Source: JBEKCB01 sp052139675 (GTDB lineage: Bacteria > Planctomycetota > Brocadiia > CAIUPP01). From it: a stretch of 64,000 bases of DNA. The position numbers and the translations under genes were made by a program. This document shows, in pieces, positions 1 through 9,079 of the stretch. The stretch is taken from NCBI GenBank assembly GCA_052139675.1, contig JBKQWE010000071.1, forward strand, positions 1-64,000, given 5' to 3'. Below the pieces are notes generated by a model. That model saw nothing but the letters and a program-made list of their open reading frames with translations. It had not been told where the DNA came from and ran no database searches. How positions within the stretch are numbered: the stretch's first letter is position 1; each line of letters starts with the position of its first letter.

Positions 1-1525
1 GCAGACGACGGGGAAGACCATCACGTTCAGGATGCCCGAGAAGGCCGTGACGGCGGAGGCGGTATACACGGCGAACATCTACACGCTGGACGTGAGCGCC
101 TTGTCGACGAACCCGGGCGACTTGGCGTTGACAGGGGTGAACATCAGTTCGAGCATAGTCGCTGAAAGAGGGCCGACGACGTACTCTCTGAGCGTCGCGT
201 ACGAAGGGACCGTGAACCTGGTGGCGCCGACGCCGGACCCGACGGGTTACACCTTCTTGTACTGGGTGGTGAATGGAGCCGAGCAGACGACGGGGAAGAA
301 CGTGACGTTCACGATGCCTGCGGCGGCAACGACGGCGGCGGCGTGGTACATGCCGAACAACTACGCGCTGGCGGTGAACTCCACGCCGCTGACCGGGCTG
401 GTCATCGGTTCGAGCACAAGCGAGGGCGGGACGACGAACTACACGGCGAGTGTCCCGTACGAGTCGAAGGTGAACTTGCAGGCGCCGACGCCGGACCCGA
501 CCGGGTACACCTTCGAGCACTGGGTGGTGAATAATACGACAAAGACTGCGGGATTGCGGTCCATTACGTTCACGATGTCCCCTGCGGCGGCAGGGACGGC
601 GACGGCGGTGTACAAGGCGAACACCGGAACGCTCGGCGCTCAGCCCGTGCTACCGACAGGGTCAAGCGCCCGTTCGATCACCGACCCCGCCGCCGCCGGC
701 ACATTGACCGTGCAGTCCGCGCCGCCGACGGGGCTGAGCATCAGTTCGACCACGGGCGACGGCGGCACGACGAATTACACGCTGTCGAGCGTCGCGCAGG
801 GGACGAGCGTGGACTTGCAGGCGCCGGAGACGGATCCGGCCGGATACAGCTTTTTGCAGTGGACGGTGGACGGCGTGGCGCAGACCGCCGGGCAGAAGGC
901 GGTCACGTTCACGATGACTGCGGCCGCGACGGCCGTGGCGCAGTACACGCCGAACCGCTGCGCGCTGGCGGTGCAGTCCGCGCCGCCGACCGGGGTCGTC
1001 ATCACTTCGAGCACCGCCGACGGCGGCCTGACGAACTACGCGGCGTCGGGCGTCGAGTACGGGACGAGCGTGACCCTTCAGGCCCCGGCGACGGACCCGG
1101 TTGGGTACACCTTCCTGGGGTGGACGCTGAACGGAAAGGCTCAGACCGCCGGCCAGAAGTCCATCACTTTCACAGTGTCTGCGGCCGCGACCGCGGTGGC
1201 GCAGTACACGGCGAACACTTACACGCTGACCGTGCAGTCGCCGGCGGCGACCGGGATCGTTATCACTTCGAGCACCGCGGACGGCGGGGCGACAAACTAC
1301 TCGGCGCCCGGCATCGCGTACGGGACAATCGTGAACCTGGCGGCCCCGGCGACGGACCCGGCCGGGTACACCTTCTCGCAGTGGACGCTGAACGGAACGG
1401 CTCGGGCCGGCGGGCCGCAGTCCATCGCGTTCGCGACCTCCGCCAACATGAAGTCCATCACGTTCGCGATGTCCGCTGACATAACCGCGGTGGCGCAATA
1501 CACGCTGAACGCGCCCGCACCGTGA
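1..1525 (+). CDS. InlB-like repeat surface protein, 3' part (5' end outside window)
   Basis: The reading frame is open from the first bases of the window, so the gene is cut at its 5' end; the ATG at 32 is internal. The visible 508 or so codons are tandem units of about 75-80 residues. Each unit has a V-x-S-x-P-P-T-G start, a TTNY segment, a V-N-L-x-A-P-x-T-D-P-x-G-Y-x-F-x-x-W core and a K-S-I-T-F-T-M / A-x-Y end. This pattern belongs to the divergent InlB B-repeat (Flg_new_2-like) family, usually found as stalks of secreted or surface proteins. No enzyme domain or anchor is visible; the gene ends with TGA soon after the last unit. The same repeat type forms most of the giant protein at 14010-22238, so the two genes are probably related. 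It converges on the kinase gene with a 15-bp gap. Confidence 0.85.
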   Translation, partial: QTTGKTITFRMPEKAVTAEAVYTANIYTLDVSALSTNPGDLALTGVNISSSIVAERGPTTYSLSVAYEGTVNLVAPTPDPTGYTFLYWVVNGAEQTTGKNVTFTMPAAATTAAAWYMPNNYALAVNSTPLTGLVIGSSTSEGGTTNYTASVPYESKVNLQAPTPDPTGYTFEHWVVNNTTKTAGLRSITFTMSPAAAGTATAVYKANTGTLGAQPVLPTGSSARSITDPAAAGTLTVQSAPPTGLSISSTTGDGGTTNYTLSSVAQGTSVDLQAPETDPAGYSFLQWTVDGVAQTAGQKAVTFTMTAAATAVAQYTPNRCALAVQSAPPTGVVITSSTADGGLTNYAASGVEYGTSVTLQAPATDPVGYTFLGWTLNGKAQTAGQKSITFTVSAAATAVAQYTANTYTLTVQSPAATGIVITSSTADGGATNYSAPGIAYGTIVNLAAPATDPAGYTFSQWTLNGTARAGGPQSIAFATSANMKSITFAMSADITAVAQYTLNAPAP

Positions 1526-1540
1526 CCGCGCGGTCCGCAG

Positions 1541-3655
1541 TCATGGACTGTGAGGTTCGGCGGCGGGATTTTTGGGCGCGTAGATATTCTTTGTGGAGAG
1601 CGTGCCGCCGAGCAAGCGGTCGCATTCGGCAGCGACTTCCAGCGCGTCGGCGGGTCTGCGGCGCGGCTTCTTCTCCAGCATCCGCATGATGAACCGTTGG
1701 AGTTCCGCGGCCAGGTCCGGGCGGAAGTCGGCGATGGGCGCGGGCGGGCGGTTTGAGATGTCGCGGGCGATTTCGTCCAGGCTTTCGCCGCGCGGGCGCA
1801 ACGGCCACGTGCCGGCCAGCCATTCGTAGGCGATCACGCCGAGCGCATAAATGTCGCTCTGCCCGGTGATTCGCGCGCCGGCCGCCTGCTCCGGCGCCAT
1901 GTAGGGCAGCGTGCCGGTCATCTGCGGGAGCGAGGTCTCCTGCCGGCCGGCGACGTGCGCGATCCCGAAGTCCACCAGGACCGGGCTGCCGTCGTCGCGA
2001 ACGAGGACGTTCTCCGGCTTGAGGTCGCGGTGCACCACGCCGGCTTCGTGCAGCGCGTGGAGAGCTTGCGCGATCCGGGAGAGCTGCGCGACGACCTGGT
2101 ACGGGTCCGCCGTGGCGTCTCCGGGCATCAGGTTTCGCAGCGAGCCGCCGGCGACGAGTTCCTGGATGATGTAGGTGGCGCCGTCCGGCTCGGTCCCGAT
2201 GGCCAGGACGCGGACGACGCCGGGATGGCGCACGCGCGAGGCCGCTTCGAGTTCGGTCCGCGCCGAAGCGAGAATACTCTGCCGGACGCGCGCGTCGTAG
2301 AGCTTCTCAAGCCGAAGCCGCTTGAGCGCCACGTCCCGTCCGCGCTCGGGGTCGTAGACCTGGAAGACATCTCCGAATGCGCCGGCGCCCAACTGCCGGC
2401 GGATGACGTAAGTGGTCCTCGCGGCGGAACCCGCGTCGCCGACGGCGCGGTCTTTTTCGTCTAGCGCGCCCTCGACCAACTCCAGCCCGGCCATGGCCTC
2501 GTTGAGGACCGGCAGGTAGCGGGCGAAGCCGTCCGCGCGCGCGATGCGCAATCCGCGCAGCAGGCACTGCTCCGCGAGCGCCTTGTATCTCCATTGCACG
2601 TACGCTTTGGCCAACGAGATCCTCGCGGGAATTTCCTCGTCCGGAAGGTCCATCTCCTCGAATCCCTTGACTGTTTCGGCCAGGAGCGGGATGGCCCGCT
2701 CATCCGCGCGCGCCCGGAGCAGCTCTCCTCGCGCGGCGCTCAGAAGCAAGGGGAAGTACGCGTCCGCCTCGCGAGGCATCGTTTTTTCCGCTGCGGCAAG
2801 CTCCGACTCGGCCCGGTCCGGCTCGCCCTGCGCCAGCCGCAGCAGCGCCAGGTCTTTCCGCGCGAAGAACACCAGGTCCCTGAAACCGCCCGCCTCGGCT
2901 TTTTCGATGCACTGGGCCAGGCAGGTCTCGGCTCTCGCATAGTTCTCCATGCCGAGCCAGGCGCGGCCGAGATCCTCGAGCATCCGCGCCTGGCCGCGCC
3001 GGTCGCCGAGCGCGGCGGCCAGTTCCTGGTTTCGCTCGAAGCAGAAGACGGCCTGGCTGAAACGCCCGGCTTTCAGGTGAACCCTGCCCAGGTTGCCGAG
3101 CGTGATGGCGGTCCCGAAACGGTCCGCCGCCATCGTCTTGAGGACGAGCGAGAAGGCGTAATCGTTGACGGCGAGGTCGAGCCGGCCGCGCGCGGCCTCG
3201 GCCATGCCCAGCGTGTCGAGCACCTGGGCCTGCGCCAGGCGTTCGCCGAGGGCGTCATAGATTTCCGCGGCTTTCAGGAGGGCTTCGATCGAGGCCGCGG
3301 TGCGGCGGAGTTTTCCCTCGGCCAGCCCGATGATGTGCCATGCCCGCCCGGCCAGAACGCTTTGCGGCACGACACGGCTCAAAACGTCCTTCGCGCTGTT
3401 CAGCGCTTCCCGGATATTGCCCCGTTCGCGGATGCCCAGCAGGGCCAGTTCCAGCGAGCAGGCGTCGCGGAGCGCCGGCGAGGCGGCCTCGAGGTCCCGG
3501 CGGGCCTCGGCTTCGCGGCCGACCAGCAGCCGGGCCTGCGCCCGTCCGAACAATGCCTCGGCGGAAGAAGCCGGTTCGTCGCACACCACCGCGGGAGTTT
3601 CCCGGTCCAACGCCGATCGGAAGGGTTCGGGAAGCGGCGCCGTGCTGAAGAACAT
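1541..3655 (-). CDS. TPR-containing serine/threonine protein kinase
   Basis: A 704-residue protein with an unusual order: about 400 residues of helical TPR-type repeats come first and the Hanks-type kinase domain is C-terminal (about residues 416-690). Kinase motifs are intact: glycine loop GAGAFGDV, VALK lysine, HRDLKPEN catalytic loop, DFG and APE. No transmembrane segment is evident, so it is probably cytosolic, with the TPR region as a protein-binding sensor. I chose the ATG at 3655; a TTG 33 bases upstream (3688) is possible but has no visible ribosome site. It lies just downstream of the SpoIIE-type phosphatase gene on the same strand, which suggests a kinase/phosphatase signalling unit. 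The substrate is unknown. Confidence 0.85.
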   Translation of the reverse strand: MFFSTAPLPEPFRSALDRETPAVVCDEPASSAEALFGRAQARLLVGREAEARRDLEAASPALRDACSLELALLGIRERGNIREALNSAKDVLSRVVPQSVLAGRAWHIIGLAEGKLRRTAASIEALLKAAEIYDALGERLAQAQVLDTLGMAEAARGRLDLAVNDYAFSLVLKTMAADRFGTAITLGNLGRVHLKAGRFSQAVFCFERNQELAAALGDRRGQARMLEDLGRAWLGMENYARAETCLAQCIEKAEAGGFRDLVFFARKDLALLRLAQGEPDRAESELAAAEKTMPREADAYFPLLLSAARGELLRARADERAIPLLAETVKGFEEMDLPDEEIPARISLAKAYVQWRYKALAEQCLLRGLRIARADGFARYLPVLNEAMAGLELVEGALDEKDRAVGDAGSAARTTYVIRRQLGAGAFGDVFQVYDPERGRDVALKRLRLEKLYDARVRQSILASARTELEAASRVRHPGVVRVLAIGTEPDGATYIIQELVAGGSLRNLMPGDATADPYQVVAQLSRIAQALHALHEAGVVHRDLKPENVLVRDDGSPVLVDFGIAHVAGRQETSLPQMTGTLPYMAPEQAAGARITGQSDIYALGVIAYEWLAGTWPLRPRGESLDEIARDISNRPPAPIADFRPDLAAELQRFIMRMLEKKPRRRPADALEVAAECDRLLGGTLSTKNIYAPKNPAAEPHSP

Positions 3656-3751
3656 GACCGTTGCCCTGTGGGCTTTTGAGAAATTCAATCTCGGGCTGCG
3701 ACTGATTCCCGCCGCGCTCCTCGCTCGACCGCGAGGAACGGCCGCGGAAGC

Positions 3752-5545
3752 TTATTCGACGCGGAGGACGATGAGGCTGATGTCGTCGCTTTGCGGCGCG
3801 CCCGCGGCGAACTCGCGGACGGCGGCGAAGATGCGCTTCACAATCTCATCGGCGCCGGCGTCGCCGACCCGGCGCAGGAGGTGCAGCAGGCGCTTCAGGC
3901 CGAAGATTTCGCCCTGGGTGTTGAGCGCCTCGGTGACGCCGTCGGTGTAGAAGATGAGCAGGTCGCCGCGGCGCAGCGGCACATCGGCCTGCTCGTATTC
4001 CTCGCCGAGGTCGGCGCCGAGGACCATGCCGCCTTTCTCGAGCGGCTCGGCCCGGCCGCCGCGGATGACCAGCGGCGGGTTGTGGCCGGCGTTGGTGTAC
4101 GAGACGACCCGCCGCGCCGGGTCCAGCATGCCGCAGAAGAGCGAGACGAACTGGCCGGAGCGCGAGTCGTGGCAGAGGTTCTTGTTCAGCCGCCGCATCA
4201 GCTGGCGCGGTTCGGTGGTGCTTTCCAGGTGGGCGCGCAGCGCGGCGCGCGCCGAAGCCATCAGCAGCGCGGCCGGGACGCCCTTGCCGGCCACGTCGGC
4301 GATGACGAAGGCGACGCGGTCGCCTTTGACGCGGATGAAGTCGTAGAAATCCCCGCCGACCTCGCTGCACGGGATGCTCTGCGCGGCGATGTCGAACCCG
4401 GTCACCGTCGGCGGGTGCTCCGGCAGGAGCTGCTCCTGGATCCTTCCCGCCCAGCGCAGTTCGCGGTCGAGCTTGCGCTTCTCGATGCTCTGCTGGTAGA
4501 GCTGCGCGTTCTCGATCGCCACGGCGGCCTGGTTGGCCAGCGACCGCAGCACCTGCACCTGGTCGGCGTCGAAATGCCGCTGGTCGGCGGTGTACAGGTG
4601 CAGCGTGCCGATGGGCCGCTTCTTGCTGATCAGGCCGAGGGAGATGCCGGAGCGGATGCCTTCGGCCTGCGCTTCCTTCGGGTAGGTCACGCGCGGGTCG
4701 TGGAGCATGTCGAAGGTCTGGACCACCTCGCCCTTGAGGGCGGCGCGGTCAATCGCGCTGCGCTCGACCAGCACCGGGCCTTTGTCGAGGTAGCGCTGGC
4801 TGAGGTTGTAGAACGACTTGATGACGAGGCGCTTGCCCTGCGCGTCGAGCAGGCGGATCGAGCAGCCCTTGGCGCCGGCCGCCTCGGTGGCGCTCTTGGC
4901 GACGAGCTTGAGCAGTTGGTTCAGGTCCAGCGTTCCGGCGAGGAGCTTGCTGACCTCGTAGAGCGTGCTGATCTCGCGCAGCTTGGCGCGCAGTTCCGCC
5001 CCCTGGTAGCAGAGGCCCGCGACGCCGTTGGTGATCGAGACGAGCAGCGTGATCGCCTGGGTCATCTCCGCTTCCGACCATGGCCGGACGGTGTTGAGCG
5101 CCGAGCGGAGTTTTTTCTCCGGGATGTTGCTGCGGCGCGCCAATTGGGCGATGCGCGCCGCCGAGACCTGGCCTTCCGGCTGGTCGCCGGTGACGATCGT
5201 CCCGACGCAGGCGTTCTCGACCTCGATGGGCGCGGCGAACTGCGAAAGGCCCGCGTGGCAGACGTACTTGACCACGCGATGCTCCTCGGCCGCGCGCGCC
5301 ACGGCCCGGCGGTTGCTCTCGCGGCAGCACGTCTCGCCGTATTGCGAACCGGTCATGAGCGAGCAGAACGCGTTCTGGCAGCTCGGCCGCGTGACCGGCC
5401 GGCCCTGCAGGTCGCGGATGACCACGGAGACGCCGGTCACCTCGGCGAACCGGTCCTGCATCCGCTGGAGGACGCCGACGTCCACCAGCTCCGCGAGAGG
5501 CGTCTCGCGGATGAGCTTGCGAAGCTGGGTGTCGGCTTTGGCCAT
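3752..5545 (-). CDS. PocR-GAF-SpoIIE (PP2C-type) protein phosphatase
   Basis: A 597-residue signalling protein. Residues about 15-180 look like a PocR sensory domain, with a cysteine-rich stretch (C-x-N-x-F-C, E-T-C-C-R) and the K-Y-V-C-H-A-G-L core. Residues about 185-355 are a GAF domain (I-S-T-L-Y-E-V-S-K-L-L onward). Residues about 370-597 are a SpoIIE/RsbU phosphatase domain with the metal-binding motifs GGDFYDF, DVAGKG, N-A-G-H-N-P and F-Y-T-D-G-V. Such proteins dephosphorylate anti-sigma-antagonist or other Ser/Thr-phosphorylated partners. PocR domains in other bacteria bind small hydrocarbon-type ligands; the ligand here is unknown. It is followed on the same strand by the TPR-kinase gene after about 95 bases, so the two may act on the same target. 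Confidence 0.88.
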   Translation of the reverse strand: MAKADTQLRKLIRETPLAELVDVGVLQRMQDRFAEVTGVSVVIRDLQGRPVTRPSCQNAFCSLMTGSQYGETCCRESNRRAVARAAEEHRVVKYVCHAGLSQFAAPIEVENACVGTIVTGDQPEGQVSAARIAQLARRSNIPEKKLRSALNTVRPWSEAEMTQAITLLVSITNGVAGLCYQGAELRAKLREISTLYEVSKLLAGTLDLNQLLKLVAKSATEAAGAKGCSIRLLDAQGKRLVIKSFYNLSQRYLDKGPVLVERSAIDRAALKGEVVQTFDMLHDPRVTYPKEAQAEGIRSGISLGLISKKRPIGTLHLYTADQRHFDADQVQVLRSLANQAAVAIENAQLYQQSIEKRKLDRELRWAGRIQEQLLPEHPPTVTGFDIAAQSIPCSEVGGDFYDFIRVKGDRVAFVIADVAGKGVPAALLMASARAALRAHLESTTEPRQLMRRLNKNLCHDSRSGQFVSLFCGMLDPARRVVSYTNAGHNPPLVIRGGRAEPLEKGGMVLGADLGEEYEQADVPLRRGDLLIFYTDGVTEALNTQGEIFGLKRLLHLLRRVGDAGADEIVKRIFAAVREFAAGAPQSDDISLIVLRVE

Positions 5546-5590
5546 GATTAATGTTACCGAACGGCGCCTTGAATGACTCGTTTCCTGTTC

Positions 5591-5679
5591 ATCGTAATCT
5601 TACTCGTAATCGTAATCGCCGGTCATCCGTTGTCTTCCGAACGGCGATTACGAGTAAGATTACGATTACGATTACGAGA
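5591..5679. repeat. ATTACGA-rich palindromic repeat, copy 1
   Basis: The left arm (about 5592-5621) and right arm (about 5642-5678) are inverted copies of a sequence built from CGTAATC / GATTACG units, with about 20 bases between them. A 26-base block at 5591-5616 recurs at 12481-12506 with one mismatch. The element lies in the gap between the SpoIIE phosphatase gene and the corrinoid gene. It does not look like a protein gene or a simple terminator because it has no T-run. Confidence 0.75.
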
Positions 5680-5727
5680 CTTGTTGGATGACGCCCTCGC
5701 CGGCGAAACTGCGTGCGCGCGCCTCAG

Positions 5728-5776
5728 AAAAAAACGGGGAGAGCCTCCGCGGCATGCGCCACGGCCGCTCTCCCCG
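5728..5776 (-). terminator. Rho-independent terminator of the corrinoid gene
   Basis: A perfect 10-bp stem (CGGGGAGAGC at 5735-5744 paired with 5767-5776) is followed, on the minus strand, by a run of seven T residues (5728-5734). It starts about 28 bases after the stop codon of the corrinoid protein gene. Confidence 0.85.
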
Positions 5777-5803
5777 CCGAACTCTTGCGCCGGCAATCGC
5801 TGA

Positions 5804-6493
5804 TCAAGCGACCCCTAACAATTCCTTCGCCTTGTCCACGGCGGAGGCGGCGTCCGGAGCATAGCCCTGCGCGCCGATCTCGTCGGCGTAGCTCTGCGTC
5901 ACCGGCGCGCCGCCGATCATCACTTTCACGTCCTTCAGCCCGGCCTTGCGGACCGCTTCGCACACCGCCTTCATCTGCGGCATGGTGGTCGTGAGCAGCG
6001 CGGAGAGGCCGACGAGCTTCACGTTCTGGGCCTTGGCGGCCTCCACGAACTTATCCGCCGGCACGTCAATCTCCAGGTCAATCACTTCGAAGCCGGCGCC
6101 GCGGAGCATCATGCAGACGAGGTTCTTGCCGATGTCGTGCAGGTCGCCCTTGACCGTGCCGAGGATCACCTTGCCGCGCGACTTCACGCCCGCCTTGGTC
6201 AGGTGGGGCTGCAGGATTTCCATCGCGCCCGGCTTGGTGGCGGCCTCTTTGGCGTTGGACATGGCGCGCGCCGCGATCAGCACCTCCGGCACGTAGAACT
6301 CGTTGGCCTTGAAGCGGCGGCCGACTTCGTTCATGCCGGCGATCAGGCCGTCGTTCAGGATCGTCGCCGGCGGGATGTTCTCCGCGAGCGCCTTCTTGAC
6401 CAGCTCCACGACCACTTCCCGCTTGCCGTTGATGATCGCTTCCGCGAGCGGCTTCAAGTCCGCTTTCTGCCCGCCGGCCTGTGCCTTCGCCAT
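5804..6493 (-). CDS. Corrinoid (cobalamin-binding) methyltransferase protein
   Basis: A 229-residue protein of the MtaC/MtbC/MetH-like corrinoid family. Residues about 10-95 form the helical N-terminal cap (methionine synthase B12-binding-type), with I-P-P-A-T-I-L-N-D-G-L and G-x-R-F-K-x-x-x-x-Y-V-P-E-V-L. Residues about 105-225 are the B12-binding domain with DLHDIGKN (the histidine that ligates cobalt), S-A-L-L-T-T-T and GGAP. It would carry a methyl group between a substrate-specific methyltransferase and an acceptor. No partner methyltransferase is adjacent; the nearest candidate is the URO-D-like protein at 40879. It is a single-gene transcription unit with its own promoter and terminator. 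Confidence 0.9.
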   Translation of the reverse strand: MAKAQAGGQKADLKPLAEAIINGKREVVVELVKKALAENIPPATILNDGLIAGMNEVGRRFKANEFYVPEVLIAARAMSNAKEAATKPGAMEILQPHLTKAGVKSRGKVILGTVKGDLHDIGKNLVCMMLRGAGFEVIDLEIDVPADKFVEAAKAQNVKLVGLSALLTTTMPQMKAVCEAVRKAGLKDVKVMIGGAPVTQSYADEIGAQGYAPDAASAVDKAKELLGVA

Positions 6494-6566
6494 TTACGTC
6501 TCCTTCCCTAAGGATGGTTGGGGTGAGTTCGCGCCTCGTTTTTCCGCCGCCGTGCACCTTCCGGGA

Positions 6567-6595
6567 ATTATGACTTGCGCGGGGTTCCCTGTCAA
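6567..6595 (-). promoter_or_regulatory. Promoter of the corrinoid gene
   Basis: On the minus strand, TTGACA (6590-6595) and CATAAT (6567-6572) are separated by 17 bases. This is a near-consensus sigma-70 type promoter about 75 bases upstream of the start codon at 6493. Confidence 0.75.
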
Positions 6596-6623
6596 CTTAA
6601 CTCCAATCGCAAAACGCTGCCGC

Positions 6624-8921
6624 TCAATCCTTCGCGCCGGCGGCCGCTTCGGCCAGGCGGCGGGTGGCGGCGAGGTCCGGTTTCCCGCTTGGCAGGAAAG
6701 GCAGGCCCTCGACGCGGTGGAAGTCCCTCGGCGAGGGCAGCCACAGGTTCGGCACGCCGCACTCGGACATTCGCCGGAGCAGCGCGCCGGCGTCCAGCTC
6801 AGGGCCGGAATAGACGACGACGACTTTTTCCCCGCGCACGCGGTCCGGGAGCGTCACCACGGCAAAGCTGCGCCTTTCGACCATGCTCAAGGCGCCCTGA
6901 GCGGCATCGAACGGGCGCTCGGCCTCCGCCGAGGCCGCGGCGAGCGCGGCCTCGATCGCCATGTGCGGCACCATCTCGCCGCCGATCTTGCTGAACCGCG
7001 AGATGCGGTCGTGAATGTGGAGGAACCCGTCCTCGTCCATCGCGCCGATGTCGGCGGTCACGTACCAGTCGAGCCGCCGCAGGCCCGGCTCCGGCGGAGG
7101 CGGGCCCTCCCGAAACGCCGCCGCGGTGGCGCGCGCGTCATCCATGTAACGCATCATCACGCTCGGCCCGCGCACGAGGATGACGCCCGGCGCGCTGCCG
7201 GCCGCGGGCCTGAGCGTCTCGCGGTCGGCGACAAGGATTCCCAGTCCCGGCAGCGGGCGGCCGACCGAGCCGGCGCGCGCGCCGATCTGCTTCACGGGGC
7301 CGTCGCAGACGTCCGGCACGTTGACGGACACGACCGGCGAAAGTTCGGTGCAGCCGTAGCCTTCGGTCAGCGGCAGGCCGAACCGCGCCTCGAACGCCTC
7401 CGCCACCGCCGGGACGAGTTTCTGCGCCCCGGCGACCGCCAGCCGCAGCGAGCGGAACTGCTCCGGCTCGCAGCCGCGCACGTACAGCGCGAAGAAGGAC
7501 GAGGTCCCGGCGATGACCGTCGCGCGGTATTTCGCCGCCATGCGGCCGACGCCTTTCGCGTCGAGCGGGTTCGGGTGATAGACCACGGGCATGCGCACCG
7601 TCAGCGGCGTCCAGAGCGTGGCGGTGAACCCGAACGAATGGAACGGCGGCAGGATGCCCAGCATCGTGTCCGACGGGCCGAAGGCCATCACCTCCGTGAA
7701 CGCCTCGATGTTGCTCACGATATTGTGATGCGAGAGCATCACGCCCTTCGGCTCGCCGGTGGCGCCGCTGGTGAACATCACGGTGGCCAGGTCGTCCATC
7801 GCGCCGCGCCGCATCAGCAGGCGCTCGGCGACCGCGTTCGGCGTGATCGCCGCGAGGAGGTAGCACAGCACCCGGTCGCGCCGCGGCATGCCGCGCAGGA
7901 TGTCCTCGAGATAGACGTATTCCGGCCGCTCCGGCAGCCCGGTCCGCTGCAGGAGCCCGCGCGAGGTGAAGACCGTCTTCAGGCCGCAGCGCCGGATGGC
8001 GACGCCGATGGAGGCGCGCGCGCCGGTGAAGTTCAGGTTGACCGGCACGCGGCCGGAGACGAGCGTCGCCGCGTTCATCAGCGCCGCGCCGACCGAGGCG
8101 GGCATCATCATGCCGACGCTCTTCTGCCCGCGGCAGCGCCGGTCCATCCAGCGCGAGAGCATCAGCGCGCCCGCGAGCGACTGGCCCCAGGTGAGCTCCT
8201 GCCCGGTCGAATCGGCCATGCACAGCCGCCGCCATTGGAACGGGCTCGACCGCGCCGCGCGCCAGAACTTGACGTGCAGCGGGAGCTGGTATCGCTTCCG
8301 CAGCGCGAAGGCGTCCGACCCCAGGTCCATGACCGCGCGGCGCACTTCGGCGGACGAGCTGTCCGGCGGGAGCGGCGCCCCGAACGCCACCGTCAGCGGC
8401 CGCGGGATCCGCTTCGGCCATTTGAAGAAGTAGCCGCCGCCCTCGAAGCTGAAGACGCTGCCCCAAAGCCCGTCCATGTACACCGGCGTGATCGGCACGC
8501 CCGCCCGGCGCGCGATCAGCTCGAAGCCGCGCTTGAAGCCCTGCACGTGGCCCGTGCGCGTCATGCCGCCTTCGGGAAACAGGCAGACGACCTCGCCCGC
8601 TTTGAGCGCCGCGACGACCGCCGCGAGGGATGTCTTGATCGTCTCGGGCGCATCGTCCTGGGCCACCGGTATCGCCCCGAACGCCCGCACCACCGGCCCG
8701 ACGAGCTGCGCGTCGTAGAACTTCCGCCAGATCAGGAACCGAGGCGGGCGCGCCAGGGCGTAGCCGAGGATGACGCTGTCCACGTAGGAAACGTGATTGC
8801 AGACCAGCAGCACCGGGCCCTTCGCCGGCAGGTTCCGCGCCCCGATGACCGTGACGCGGTAGAACACCCGCACGAACGGCCGCAGCAGTGAGCGAAGAAT
8901 CCGCCACCCGGTCAGGTTCAT
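6624..8921 (-). CDS. Acyltransferase / acyl-AMP ligase fusion (Aas-like)
   Basis: A 765-residue fusion. Residues about 1-205 are a PlsC-type 1-acylglycerol-phosphate acyltransferase with NHVSYVD and FPEGG motifs. Residues about 240-760 are an ANL-family acyl-CoA/ACP synthetase with the AMP-binding motif T-S-G-A-T-G-E-P-K-G-V, a GYGCTE segment and the Y-V-T-A-D-I-G and K-I-G-G-E-M hinge region. The order matches Aas, which re-acylates lysophospholipids using fatty acids activated on ACP. Unlike long Aas/LplT fusions, there is no N-terminal MFS domain. Near the C-terminus a palindromic repeat (6876-6911) is read in frame and adds about 12 residues. The upstream region contains a strong promoter at 9080-9109, giving a leader of about 150 bases. 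Confidence 0.87.
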   Translation of the reverse strand: MNLTGWRILRSLLRPFVRVFYRVTVIGARNLPAKGPVLLVCNHVSYVDSVILGYALARPPRFLIWRKFYDAQLVGPVVRAFGAIPVAQDDAPETIKTSLAAVVAALKAGEVVCLFPEGGMTRTGHVQGFKRGFELIARRAGVPITPVYMDGLWGSVFSFEGGGYFFKWPKRIPRPLTVAFGAPLPPDSSSAEVRRAVMDLGSDAFALRKRYQLPLHVKFWRAARSSPFQWRRLCMADSTGQELTWGQSLAGALMLSRWMDRRCRGQKSVGMMMPASVGAALMNAATLVSGRVPVNLNFTGARASIGVAIRRCGLKTVFTSRGLLQRTGLPERPEYVYLEDILRGMPRRDRVLCYLLAAITPNAVAERLLMRRGAMDDLATVMFTSGATGEPKGVMLSHHNIVSNIEAFTEVMAFGPSDTMLGILPPFHSFGFTATLWTPLTVRMPVVYHPNPLDAKGVGRMAAKYRATVIAGTSSFFALYVRGCEPEQFRSLRLAVAGAQKLVPAVAEAFEARFGLPLTEGYGCTELSPVVSVNVPDVCDGPVKQIGARAGSVGRPLPGLGILVADRETLRPAAGSAPGVILVRGPSVMMRYMDDARATAAAFREGPPPPEPGLRRLDWYVTADIGAMDEDGFLHIHDRISRFSKIGGEMVPHMAIEAALAAASAEAERPFDAAQGALSMVERRSFAVVTLPDRVRGEKVVVVYSGPELDAGALLRRMSECGVPNLWLPSPRDFHRVEGLPFLPSGKPDLAATRRLAEAAAGAKD
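6876..6911. repeat. In-frame palindromic repeat inside the aas-like gene
   Basis: An imperfect 36-bp palindrome: TTCGA, then GCTCA and GG on the left arm, mirrored by CC, TGAGC and TCGAA on the right. It lies in the coding sequence between a conserved-looking helix and the F-A-V-V-T-L-P strand of the ligase domain. It resembles dispersed palindromes known from many genomes whose ends read TTCGA...TCGAA. Confidence 0.65.
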
Positions 8922-8932
8922 CTGTCCTAACT

Positions 8933-8995
8933 TGTTATCACAATGCGTGTTATGATATGTATTGCTCTAACATGCTTCAGTGATGTATGTTATGA
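8933..8995. promoter_or_regulatory. Repeated TGTTATSA boxes upstream of the aas-like gene
   Basis: TGTTATCA (8933-8940) and two copies of TGTTATGA (8948-8955, 8988-8995) lie between the aas-like start codon and its promoter, inside an AT-rich stretch that is unusual for this GC-rich window. They could be operator sites; no regulator is identified. Confidence 0.3.
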
Positions 8996-9079
8996 CGCGC
9001 CGGGTTCGTTTTTTCAAGTTGCCTCTTGAATCGTATCATCTTCCCCATGAGCATCTTGTGACCGTTCATGGGTCAAATG

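Noticed and set aside
3791..5551. A 586-codon plus-strand frame
   Set aside because: It is antisense to the PocR-GAF-SpoIIE gene; the composition shows a shadow.
6303..8891. An 862-codon plus-strand frame
   Set aside because: It is antisense to the corrinoid and aas-like genes, which have intact motifs; the plus product is Arg/His-rich without domains.
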